Assembly: GCA_937890335.1 (NCBI GenBank)
Contig: CALBXO010000358.1
Coordinates: 1 to 34,001, forward strand
Direction: 5' to 3'
Length of the DNA: 34,001 bases
Source: an uncultured Pseudomonadota bacterium
GTDB taxonomy: Bacteria; Myxococcota_A; Bradymonadia; Bradymonadales; GCA-2716585
Shown here piece after piece: positions 24,531-32,332 of the stretch. The number at the start of each line of letters is the position of its first letter. The first letter of the stretch is position 1. Below the pieces are notes generated by a model. The model was not told the origin of the DNA, searched no databases, and worked only from the letters and a program-made list of their open reading frames with translations. A program made the translations under genes and the position numbers.

Positions 24531-25444
24531 GACTCCCGCTCCTGCTCCTGCTCACTGCCCACTGCTGGCTGGTAGCCGCGCCTGCTGTGGCCGCTGCTGG
24601 GGAGTGCGGTCCGGTCGCCCGCGTGAACGGCGATGGCGCGCTTCCGGCCACGGTGACGACTCTGCTGCTCGAACAGGGTGTTTCGCCTGCCCCGACTCAT
24701 TGCGAATCGGTGGTCGCGACGCTGACCCGAACGCCAGACGGTCTCTTGCTGCGAATGGAAGACGCGGAGGGACGCAGCCAGGAGCATCACGTGGCCAACG
24801 CTGCGGTGGCCGCGGTGGTGATTGAGTCATGGGTGCGGGACGACCTCTACGCCTCTCTCTTGCCGATCCCAAGCGCGCCGGCCAGCCTCCGCGTCGGCGC
24901 GTCGGCTCCGGCGGCGACCGCTCCGACAACCAGCTTGTCGATCGGCTTTGGCGCCAACGCTGGCGGCGCCAACGATGGAACCTTGTGGGGCGGGGCGTCG
25001 GCCGCTGGCTGTGTGCGGTTGGATCGTCTGTGTGTGGGAGCGCTGGTGCGTTTTGTCTCCGACGTGGACTGGATTGGGGAGTCGGCAAGGCTTCAGAGCA
25101 ACCGGCAGGGGTACGAGGCCGCCCTCACCGCGGACTTTCCACTGGAGCTCGGCGGTGTGCCGGTTGTGCCCGGAGTGGGACTCGGCTTCCGCACCCTGGA
25201 GACTGTGGCGGACGAAGACGTGTCGGACGCGCGAGTCGCAGTCCAGCCAAGCGATCTCCTGATCGCCACACACCTGCGCAGCTACCTTCCGATGGACGAC
25301 AACTTCCTCCTGGAGTTCTCACTCGGCCTGGATCTCTACCCCACGGCGCACACGAGCCACTACAAGGTCGGCGAGGTCACATTGGCTGGCGATCCGATCT
25401 GGACTGCCAATGCCGGCGTCGGTTTCCGGATTGGTGCGTGGTGA
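24527..25444 (+). CDS. Exported, possibly outer-membrane beta-barrel protein
   Basis: A 305-residue protein with a signal peptide (LPLLLLLTAHCWLVAAPAVAAA). The mature region has alternating strands typical of small outer-membrane barrels (LSIGFGANAG, VGALVRFVSDVDW, GVPVVPGVGLGFRTLE) and ends in W rather than the canonical F. The family is unknown. The start ATG is inferred from the signal peptide and from overlap with the upstream 51-codon frame; a longer version from 24443 is possible. Its stop overlaps the sigma-factor start (GTGA), so it is first in the operon and may be the input or target of the sigma system. Confidence 0.7.
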   Translation: MRLPLLLLLTAHCWLVAAPAVAAAGECGPVARVNGDGALPATVTTLLLEQGVSPAPTHCESVVATLTRTPDGLLLRMEDAEGRSQEHHVANAAVAAVVIESWVRDDLYASLLPIPSAPASLRVGASAPAATAPTTSLSIGFGANAGGANDGTLWGGASAAGCVRLDRLCVGALVRFVSDVDWIGESARLQSNRQGYEAALTADFPLELGGVPVVPGVGLGFRTLETVADEDVSDARVAVQPSDLLIATHLRSYLPMDDNFLLEFSLGLDLYPTAHTSHYKVGEVTLAGDPIWTANAGVGFRIGAW

Positions 25445-26040
25445 GCAACGTCGTCCGCATGCGCAGGGTCGAGGGTCGGCCTGAAGAGATGTCCGACGAG
25501 GCGCTGCTGGCCGCATGCGCGACGGGTGAGCAGGCTGCTCTGGCGGCGCTGTTTGATCGGCACCATCGAACGGTGTTGCGCTTTGTGGCCCGCGCGTACG
25601 GGGTCGACGGTGCCTCTGCGGACGACGTCCTGCAGGTCGTCTTCCTTGAGATCTACAACCACGCGGCCCGGTTTGAGGGGCGTTCCGCGCCGCTGTCGTG
25701 GATGCTCGGCATCGCGGCGAACGTTACCCGGAAGCACCTGCGTTCGGCGGGTCGGCGGGCGCGGCTGGTGGTCGCCTATGGCTCCGACGGGACGCAGTCG
25801 CAGACGCCGGCGGAGCCCGACCGCGCGTTGGAACGGCGCGAGCGGGTGGCGCGCCTTCAGGCGGCGGTCGACGCGTTGCCAGAGGCCCTGCGCGAGGCGT
25901 TTGTGCTGTGTGACGCTGAGGGGGTCTCGGGCGTCGAGGCCGCGCGCATCCTGAATCTGAAAGAAGGTACGTTGTACCGCCGGCTGCACGACGCGCGCAG
26001 ACGGCTGCGCGCTGCGCTCGGAACGCTGAGGGAATCATGA
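25441..26040 (+). CDS. ECF-type RNA polymerase sigma factor
   Basis: A 199-residue group IV sigma factor. Region 2 (about residues 20-105) has ALLAACATGEQAALAALFDRH, ADDVLQVVFLEIYN and LSWMLGIAANVTRKHLR; region 4 (about 135-190) has LPEALREAFVLCDAEGVS, EAARILNLKEGTLYRRLHDARRRLR. There is no region 1 or 3, as usual for ECF factors. It starts at GTG 25441, overlapping the stop of the upstream gene by 4 nt, and its own ATGA stop overlaps the next gene, the anti-sigma protein. It probably autoregulates the operon, but I do not see a clear promoter repeat. Confidence 0.92.
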   Translation: MSNVVRMRRVEGRPEEMSDEALLAACATGEQAALAALFDRHHRTVLRFVARAYGVDGASADDVLQVVFLEIYNHAARFEGRSAPLSWMLGIAANVTRKHLRSAGRRARLVVAYGSDGTQSQTPAEPDRALERRERVARLQAAVDALPEALREAFVLCDAEGVSGVEAARILNLKEGTLYRRLHDARRRLRAALGTLRES

Positions 26041-27500
26041 CACACGCAGGCCCATGCCCCTCCGAGCAGGAGCTGTCCGACGCCTTCACCGAGGGGGGAG
26101 ACGACGCGCTCTACGAACACCTGGCCCAGTGCCCGGCGTGTTGCGGCCAGTGGGATTCGCTCGACGATCTGCGCGATCTGGCGTCGGGCTTGCGCTCGCC
26201 CGAGCTCGTCGGTGCCGAGGTGGAGGCGACGCGGGCGGCGCTGCTGTCGCGGGTGGACAGACAGGCGCCTGCGCGTCGCCCCTTGCGTCGCATCTCGTAC
26301 ATGATTCCCGCTGTTGCGGCTGTGGCTTTGGCGCTGGCCGTCACTGGCGCGGCGGTCTGGTTCTGGGCCGAGCGCACGGAGCCCGCCGTCGGCACTGCAC
26401 ATGAGCCAGCGTATCTGTCCACTGTGCATGCGCAGGAGGGCGCGCACTACGCGCTGGTCTCGGGCGCTCCCAATGAGATCATCCGTCTCCACTCTGGCCG
26501 CGTGACGGTGGCGGTGGACAAGCTTCAGGCCGACCAGCGGCTCCGGGTGCTGACAGGCGATGCCGAAGTGGAAGTCCGTGGAACGGTCTTCGACGTGGAG
26601 GCCAAGGACGACACGCTGGTCGCTGTGCGGGTGATTGAGGGTGTGGTTGAGGTCCGCCGGGGCGGCGAGACGCACACACTCGGAGCGGGCGAGCGATGGG
26701 ACGCCCCGGCGCTCGCGACCGTTGCGCCCGTGGTGAAGGACGACAAGGCGATGGCGCCCGAAGGTGGGGCGATCGAAGTCGCCGGGGGAACGGGCGATGA
26801 CGCGCGCGTCGATGACCCTCGCGTCGGTGACGATGGGACGGATGGCAAGCATGTGGACGCGGCTCGGCCGCGGGGCGGCGTAGAGGTGGCAGGGGGCGTG
26901 GGGGACGACGCTCGCCTGGAAGGTGGGCGTGCCGCGCGGCCCGTCCGCGAGGGCCGCCGAAATGCGGCCAGGGCACAGGTGAAGCGGCCAGGTGTTGACC
27001 GCGCGCGGGACCCGGCGCCGGCGCGAGTGCTGGATCCGAGGCCAGTCGCGGCGCAGGAGATGGAGCTCGCCCCGGAGAAGGTTGCGCCTGCCGCCGAGCC
27101 CGATCCTACCGAGGCGGAGCGTCACTTTCAGGATGCCTGGCGCGCGTTTGAGGCCGGGGACCACCGCGAGGCTGCGCGGGCGTTTGGCCGGGTCGGTGAC
27201 AAGGGTCCCAGTGGGACTCTGGCCGCGGACGCCGCGTTCTGGCGCGCGGTGGCGCTGGACCGGGCCGGTGAGTCCGAGCGTGCTGAGGCGGCGCTGGGTG
27301 CGTTCCTCCGGGGGTGGCCGCGAGGTCGTCGCAGTGGGGCTGCACGGGCGATGTTGGGGTGGAAGCGCCTGCGTGCCGGCGACGCCAGGACCGCCCGCCA
27401 TCTGTTTCGCGCATCCCTCAATGACCCGAGCCCGAAGGTGCGGGCCAGCGCGCAGGCAGGTCTCGAGGAGGCGGATCTCCGGCTTGAGCGAGCCAGGTGA
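26037..27500 (+). CDS. FecR-domain anti-sigma factor with zinc motif and TPR
   Basis: A 487-residue membrane protein. The N-terminus carries a zinc anti-sigma motif H28-x3-C32-x2-C35 (HLAQCPAC). The membrane helix is at about 87-110, then comes a FecR-type periplasmic domain (HYALVSGAPNEIIRLHSGRVTVAVDKL, GTVFDVEAKDDTLVAVRVIEGVVEVRRGG), an Arg/Asp-rich linker with a duplicated block (VAGGTGDDAR / VAGGVGDDAR) and C-terminal TPR helices (about 355-480). The ATG overlaps the sigma stop by 4 nt, the usual sigma/anti-sigma arrangement. The TPR suggests protein partners in the periplasm. Confidence 0.88.
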   Translation: MTHAGPCPSEQELSDAFTEGGDDALYEHLAQCPACCGQWDSLDDLRDLASGLRSPELVGAEVEATRAALLSRVDRQAPARRPLRRISYMIPAVAAVALALAVTGAAVWFWAERTEPAVGTAHEPAYLSTVHAQEGAHYALVSGAPNEIIRLHSGRVTVAVDKLQADQRLRVLTGDAEVEVRGTVFDVEAKDDTLVAVRVIEGVVEVRRGGETHTLGAGERWDAPALATVAPVVKDDKAMAPEGGAIEVAGGTGDDARVDDPRVGDDGTDGKHVDAARPRGGVEVAGGVGDDARLEGGRAARPVREGRRNAARAQVKRPGVDRARDPAPARVLDPRPVAAQEMELAPEKVAPAAEPDPTEAERHFQDAWRAFEAGDHREAARAFGRVGDKGPSGTLAADAAFWRAVALDRAGESERAEAALGAFLRGWPRGRRSGAARAMLGWKRLRAGDARTARHLFRASLNDPSPKVRASAQAGLEEADLRLERAR

Positions 27501-27564
27501 TCCTCGCGGACCGCGGCTTGAGGACGGCGTACTCCTGGTCGTCGGATGCCAGCTGCACCGTGGC

Positions 27565-28500
27565 TCAGGTACCCGGGCGTCTCAGCGCAAAGACCGCGCG
27601 GCTGTAGTCAGGCTCAAAGGCCTGGTACGGGTCGTCCCCCTGGGCCAGGTGCAGGACGCCGACATCGCCGCGCCTGCGCGTCTTGTCCAACAGGTCCGCC
27701 ACCAGCTCGAACGTGCGGTTCGAGCCCTGGATGAACGAGTCGTACGCGTAGACGTGCTCCATGAGGTGGGTCAGGGCCTTGTCGGGCGCGGAGGGGGTGA
27801 GCCGGGTTGCCGGCCCTTGCTCCAGGGAGACGATGCCGCGGACGGGATACGGACGCGTGGTCTGCGCGCCGTCAAACTGCCCTTCCCAGTCCCAGAATGG
27901 GCTCGGCCATGCCTGCCAGGCGCCGTCTTCGTCCCGTGTGAGCACGCTGAGGTCGTCGCACAGGGCAATCTGGCCGGGTGAGTGGCTCACCAGCGTCGAC
28001 TTGCCGGCGCCCGCCGGACCGAAGAAGAGGTAGGCGTCACCGTCGTGCACGGTTGTGGCTGCGTGGACCATGATTCCCGGCGCGCACGCCGGGTCCGTCA
28101 TCGCGAGCCAAAGGAGCATCTGCAGGCAGGCGTCCACCGCCAGCCCCGAGGGTGCCACTTCCCCTTCGATGACGAAGATCGATGGCGTCAGCGCAGCGTC
28201 GATGTCGTCGCGAAAGACACGCCAGCTGCCGAACCCCTCGTTGACCGCCTTGAGCGTACGATTCTTGGCGCGCCCGGGTCGCGGCCACGTCCCGCCCGCG
28301 GAGGCGAGCGAGAGCGCCACGTCCTCCTCATCGACGCAGGCGGGGTCGTCGCAGATGAACTGGGCGAAGCGTCGTGTCAGCCACTCCGGCCCCAGAGCCG
28401 GCGCGGTCTCGCCCGTGATGGTGAGTCTGGCCAGATACGGGCCAATCTGAAGGGATTTGTCGTACTCCACGGTGACCCCCGACCGCGCATCGCGCGGCAC
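27565..28500 (-). CDS. HPr-kinase-like P-loop protein
   Basis: A 311-residue protein. Walker A GPAGAGKST is at 161-169, preceded by the HprK-like strand HAATTVHDGDAYLFF and followed by LCDDLSVL (182-183), the usual metal-binding acidic pair. The N-terminal 140 residues have no recognisable domain. HprK-related kinases of this size are found as orphan proteins or with RiPP/lasso-type peptides; neither a peptide nor its modifying enzymes are nearby, so the substrate is unknown. GTG 28500 is the longest start; GTG 28470, with GGGGG near it, is a plausible alternative. It lies 67 bp after the Ig-type lipoprotein gene on the same strand. Confidence 0.75.
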   Translation of the reverse strand: MPRDARSGVTVEYDKSLQIGPYLARLTITGETAPALGPEWLTRRFAQFICDDPACVDEEDVALSLASAGGTWPRPGRAKNRTLKAVNEGFGSWRVFRDDIDAALTPSIFVIEGEVAPSGLAVDACLQMLLWLAMTDPACAPGIMVHAATTVHDGDAYLFFGPAGAGKSTLVSHSPGQIALCDDLSVLTRDEDGAWQAWPSPFWDWEGQFDGAQTTRPYPVRGIVSLEQGPATRLTPSAPDKALTHLMEHVYAYDSFIQGSNRTFELVADLLDKTRRRGDVGVLHLAQGDDPYQAFEPDYSRAVFALRRPGT

Positions 28501-28536
28501 GGGAGTGAGACTAGAGAGGCCTCCGGGCCGTGTCCA

Positions 28537-28550
28537 GTGGAAAATTCCAC
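28537..28550. promoter_or_regulatory. Palindrome GTGGAA-AA-TTCCAC
   Basis: A 14-bp inverted repeat in the 67-bp gap between the lipoprotein gene and the HprK-like gene, about 37 bp upstream of the latter's start: a good operator position, but no -35/-10 is obvious. Confidence 0.35.
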
Positions 28551-28567
28551 ACTCTATTGCGGGCCCC

Positions 28568-29893
28568 TCATTGGTTCACGTGGAACGTGGCGCGTACCGA
28601 GGCGTTCGATTCGCCTTCGATATCGACGGTGACGACGTTTGCTCCTTGTTCGAGGACTACGTTCTGCCAACGGAAGTGGTCGTCGCGGGCTGTGTCGTAG
28701 CGCGGAGTGGCGTCGCCCACGCGCAGGGAGGCAAGTGTGCCGTCGGGGACGGACGCGCCCACTTCGATGTCGATGAGTTCGGACTGCAGCGTGTCACCAT
28801 CTCTGGGTCGGACGAACTCCGCGGTACGATCAGGTGTTTGACCGCTCAGGGCGATGTTGACCTCGTCGCTGACCGTTCCGCTTGCAGGGTGCTGGACCCT
28901 GCAGGCCCAGGCGCCAGGGAGCAGCGTCGCCACGAGGAGGAACGGTCGATCCACGGCCTGGATTGCGTCCGACTCGACGCTGAACACCGTGTCGTGGGCT
29001 GGGCGACACGCGAGATGTACGTCGCCGCTGATCCCGTCCGACTCGACAATAAACTCGAGTTGGATGCCGTCGCTGCGGGTGTCTGAGTCGTCCCCTGCCG
29101 TCAGGTTTGCCCCGGGAAGGGGCGACGTGATCTGCAGGGTGCGGGCGGTGCCTTCGGAACGGAATGTGACCCGTCGCACCGTGGCGTTTCCACAGCGATC
29201 AACAGCCTGGACGGCCAGAGTGTGCTCGCCCGCGGCGAGTGTCACTGCGAGCTCGACCGCGCCGTCGCCCGGCACCTCCACCTCGGGTCCGTCGTCGACC
29301 GCGACGGTCGTGAGGTCGGCTCCCGCCACGCCCAGGCGTACCGGGATCGTCAGCCCGTCTGAGGTCTGCTCAACGCCCGGGGTAGCTGGGTTGATTGTGG
29401 CGCCGTCCTCCGGAAAGACCAGGTTGAGATCTGGCGCGATCGCGTCGACCTCGTAGACGAACTCAGGCGTGCGGCCCCGGCGGCTCGTGCCGGGTTCGGA
29501 GGCGGTGGCGTACACGAAATTGGGCCCTTCATAGAGGTCCACGATCAGATCGACCACGCGGCCACCGTGGTCCACCTGGTGGGCCTGCTCCTCCACGACC
29601 AGCGTGACCCGGTCGCAGTCGCTGTGGAGTCGGAACTGGGCTTGCACCCCGATGCGGTCAGGGTTCATGTCTGGCCCGTCCGCCGTGGCGTCACACGCGC
29701 CTGTGGGGATGGGCTCAAATGAGACGGCGCAGTCGGTAGCAACGTGGTGAGGGACGAGGTCCGGAGTGGGTGTTGGGGCGCGTGACCGGGCAGGTGTCAG
29801 GTCCGGTACGTCGGTGGGCGAAGCTGGAGTGGCGGGATCGCCGCAGGCGGCGAGCCAGAGGAACAATACGCAGAGCTTGTGTCGCGCCCTCAT
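28568..29893 (-). CDS. Lipoprotein with bacterial Ig-like repeats
   Basis: A 441-residue protein with a lipoprotein signal (RARHKLCVLFLWLAAC, lipobox C17). The mature part begins with a Thr/Pro-rich stretch and contains at least three beta-sandwich-like repeats of about 90 residues, with Ig-type stretches such as GEHTLAVQAVDRCGNATVRRVTF and GANLTAGDDSDTRSDG. The segment SPLPGANLTA is typical of cell-surface Ig domains. It is probably an outer-membrane, surface-exposed scaffold. The start is ATG 29893; the frame allows a GTG at 29905. No good ribosome site is seen. It may be co-transcribed with the HprK-like gene. Confidence 0.75.
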   Translation of the reverse strand: MRARHKLCVLFLWLAACGDPATPASPTDVPDLTPARSRAPTPTPDLVPHHVATDCAVSFEPIPTGACDATADGPDMNPDRIGVQAQFRLHSDCDRVTLVVEEQAHQVDHGGRVVDLIVDLYEGPNFVYATASEPGTSRRGRTPEFVYEVDAIAPDLNLVFPEDGATINPATPGVEQTSDGLTIPVRLGVAGADLTTVAVDDGPEVEVPGDGAVELAVTLAAGEHTLAVQAVDRCGNATVRRVTFRSEGTARTLQITSPLPGANLTAGDDSDTRSDGIQLEFIVESDGISGDVHLACRPAHDTVFSVESDAIQAVDRPFLLVATLLPGAWACRVQHPASGTVSDEVNIALSGQTPDRTAEFVRPRDGDTLQSELIDIEVGASVPDGTLASLRVGDATPRYDTARDDHFRWQNVVLEQGANVVTVDIEGESNASVRATFHVNQ

Positions 29894-29950
29894 GGACGGT
29901 CGCACACCCAGTGTCGCCGGCGCGTCGCCCGGCGGGACGTGCAGACCGGT

Positions 29951-31321
29951 TCAGGTTTTGCGGCGGAGCGCGAACACTCCGAGCAGGAGCAACATCGGCA
30001 GGATGTTGCCGCCCCCTGAACCTGTGGCGCACGCGCAGCCGTCTTTCTTGGCAGGGATCGCAGGTGTGGACGGGGGGACCGCCACGGCGTCGGGCGCGAG
30101 TGCAGTCTTGACCGCGCCCACACCAGCGGGAGGCATGCGGACGAGAAACTTCAGGTCCTCTGGGCTCTTGTAGTCGCGCTGGAGGCCAAAGGCCTCGTTG
30201 AGCAGGGCTCTGGCCTCCTGGTTTTTGCCGAGATCGCGGCGAACCAGGGCGAGATAGGGCAGCGCGTGGGGTCGCGCGATGTTGCTGCCTTCCATGTGCT
30301 CGGTGAGGAGTTTCTCCGCCTCCGAGGCGCGGCCGAGTTGGCGCAGCGATTCTGCCCGGGCGAGCACGGACCAGGTCTGCCCCCGCGGTCCCGCGATGGC
30401 GTGGGTCAAGAGCTCCTCGGCCTCTTTGGCCTTGCCTTCAAACAACAGCGCCAGGCCCATGCCGTAAACCACCTGTGGGGCTGTCGGCTTGTTCCCAACC
30501 TTGCCGACGATGACCTTGCGCGCCTCGTCGGGTTTGCCGGCCAGGGTCAGGCACATGGCCTTGCCCTGGATGGCGAAGGCGTCGTTGGGTCGCGCCACGA
30601 GCAATTTGTCGTAGATGGCCTCGGCCTCGGCGGTTTTGCCGAGCGCCAGGTACGTACTGGCGAGGTTGAACCGGCCGGACGCTGCGTTTGGGTTGGTCCG
30701 GCCGTAGGTCTCGAGCAGGGGTGCTGCGTCGCTGTAGCGGGCGTCCGTCGTGTAGATGACCGCGAGGTTGTTGAGCGCTGTGCGGTTGAGCTTCTCGAGC
30801 GCCAACGCCTCCTTGTACCACTTCTCCGCGGTCGCGCGGTCGCCCAGGCCGTGGAGCTGCCCGAGACGGACGCGCATGGCGACGTTGCCCTTGAAGGAAT
30901 CAGCGCCGCGCGCGAGGACTGTCTTGGCGTCCTCCTGTCTGCGGCTGCGCTCCAGCATCGCGCCGTAGAACACGATGAGGCGCTCGGTGGCAAGCGGGCC
31001 GTTGCAGACGCCCTCCAGCATCTCCATCGCTTTGTCGTGGCGATCAGTCTTGGCGAGTATCTCGGCGAGCTGAATCGTCGCCAGCTCATGTCCGGGCGCC
31101 TTGGCGAGCACCTCGCGCAGGAGCTTCTCGCTCTTCTCGACCTGTTTGGCCTTCAGGGCCTCACCGGCCTGCTCGAGCTTCTTGGCGATGAGTTTCTGCT
31201 CCTTGGCCGACAGGGGCGCACGGGCCGGCTTCTCCGCGGGGGGCGGACCGGCGTCCTGGGCCGCAGCGGTGATCGGAAGGGACAGGATGGCGAGGGCGAT
31301 GACCAGGGTGTACAAACGCAT
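29951..31321 (-). CDS. Secreted TPR protein with MYXO-CTERM tail
   Basis: A 456-residue protein. A signal peptide (LYTLVIALAILSLPITAAAQ) leads into a chain of TPR units along almost the whole length (for example AEKWYKEALALEKLNRTALNNLA, SGRFNLASTYLALGKTAEAE). The C-terminus has the MYXO-CTERM layout: a cysteine-containing motif (DGCACATGSGGGN), a hydrophobic stretch (ILPMLLLLGVFAL) and a basic end RRKT. Such tails direct surface anchoring by a rhombosortase/myxosortase-type enzyme; none is seen here. The start ATG at 31319-31321 is chosen by the signal peptide; the same frame extends to 32317 over the ArsA gene. Confidence 0.85.
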   Translation of the reverse strand: MRLYTLVIALAILSLPITAAAQDAGPPPAEKPARAPLSAKEQKLIAKKLEQAGEALKAKQVEKSEKLLREVLAKAPGHELATIQLAEILAKTDRHDKAMEMLEGVCNGPLATERLIVFYGAMLERSRRQEDAKTVLARGADSFKGNVAMRVRLGQLHGLGDRATAEKWYKEALALEKLNRTALNNLAVIYTTDARYSDAAPLLETYGRTNPNAASGRFNLASTYLALGKTAEAEAIYDKLLVARPNDAFAIQGKAMCLTLAGKPDEARKVIVGKVGNKPTAPQVVYGMGLALLFEGKAKEAEELLTHAIAGPRGQTWSVLARAESLRQLGRASEAEKLLTEHMEGSNIARPHALPYLALVRRDLGKNQEARALLNEAFGLQRDYKSPEDLKFLVRMPPAGVGAVKTALAPDAVAVPPSTPAIPAKKDGCACATGSGGGNILPMLLLLGVFALRRKT

Positions 31322-31387
31322 GCTCAGTGTCTTACTTCGGGTGCGCGAGCGTGGCAATCCGACCGACCATGTGATAGGTGGCGAAGG

Positions 31388-32332
31388 ATGCTCGACGCGC
31401 TCTATGCACATCGCCTCGTGTTCGTCACCGGCAAGGGGGGCGTAGGCAAGAGCACCCTGACCGCCGCGCTGGGGATGCACGCCGCGCGGTCCGGTCGTCG
31501 CACCCTGGTGTGCGAAACGGACACGTTCAGCGCCATGGAGCCGCTGCTGGCTGTGGGGCGGCCCGTGGGTCACCAGCCCGTCGTCGCGGCGCAGAACCTC
31601 TGGGCGTGCAACATCCAGAGTGAGCAATCGCTGGCAGATCTGGTGCATCGGTTTGTTCCGTCTGCGCGCCTCGCGAAGGCCGCGGTCAGCAACCGGCTCG
31701 CGCGGCTGTTCTTCCGCACGGCGCCGTCGATGTACGAGCTCAGCGTCCTGTACCGAATCAAGAGTCTGATGGACGAGCGGGACGGCGACGGGCCGCGCTA
31801 CGACACCATCATCATCGACCTGCCCGCCACAGGGCACGCCATCACGTTCCTGAGCGTGCCGGAGACCGCCAACAAGGTCCTTCGGGTCGGGAGCGTTGCG
31901 GAGATGTCGGCGGAGCTCGCCGCCCAACTGCGCGACCCGAACATCACCGATCTGGTGATCGTCTGCATCCCTGAGGAGATGCCGGTCAACGAGTCGATCG
32001 AGCTGCACAAGGCTGCGCACGACAAGCTCGGGCTGCTGGCGGAGACGATCTTCATCAATATGGTGCGGCCTGCGCCCGTACCGGAAGACGGCCGGGCCGC
32101 GTTGGAGTTCCTGGCGGACAAGTTCGAAGACGAACCCGGCCCCGGCGGCATTGGCGTCCTCGCGGAAGGCGGGGAACTGGGGCTCGATTGGAGTCGGCAG
32201 GACCGCGAGTACATCGGGAAACTGCACCGTGGCATTCAAGGTGCGAATTTCATCGAGGTCCCGTACATTTATAGAAATGAATCGGACGTGGACCTCATTC
32301 GCCGCATCGCGGACCATTTGAACGCGCCATGA
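31388..32332 (+). CDS. ArsA-like ATPase, subunit 1
   Basis: A 314-residue P-loop ATPase of the ArsA/Get3 group with the full deviant Walker A TGKGGVGKST (signature lysine K16, Walker lysine K21), a switch region IIIDLPATGHAITFL (about 136-150) and typical ArsA-like helices. It lacks the metal-binding cysteines of arsenite pumps and no arsB or arsR is near, so arsenic transport is unlikely; a chaperone-like or scaffold role as in paired ArsA-like proteins is more probable. The ATG has AGGTGG upstream. Its stop overlaps the next gene as ATGA (32329-32332). Confidence 0.9.
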   Translation: MLDALYAHRLVFVTGKGGVGKSTLTAALGMHAARSGRRTLVCETDTFSAMEPLLAVGRPVGHQPVVAAQNLWACNIQSEQSLADLVHRFVPSARLAKAAVSNRLARLFFRTAPSMYELSVLYRIKSLMDERDGDGPRYDTIIIDLPATGHAITFLSVPETANKVLRVGSVAEMSAELAAQLRDPNITDLVIVCIPEEMPVNESIELHKAAHDKLGLLAETIFINMVRPAPVPEDGRAALEFLADKFEDEPGPGGIGVLAEGGELGLDWSRQDREYIGKLHRGIQGANFIEVPYIYRNESDVDLIRRIADHLNAP

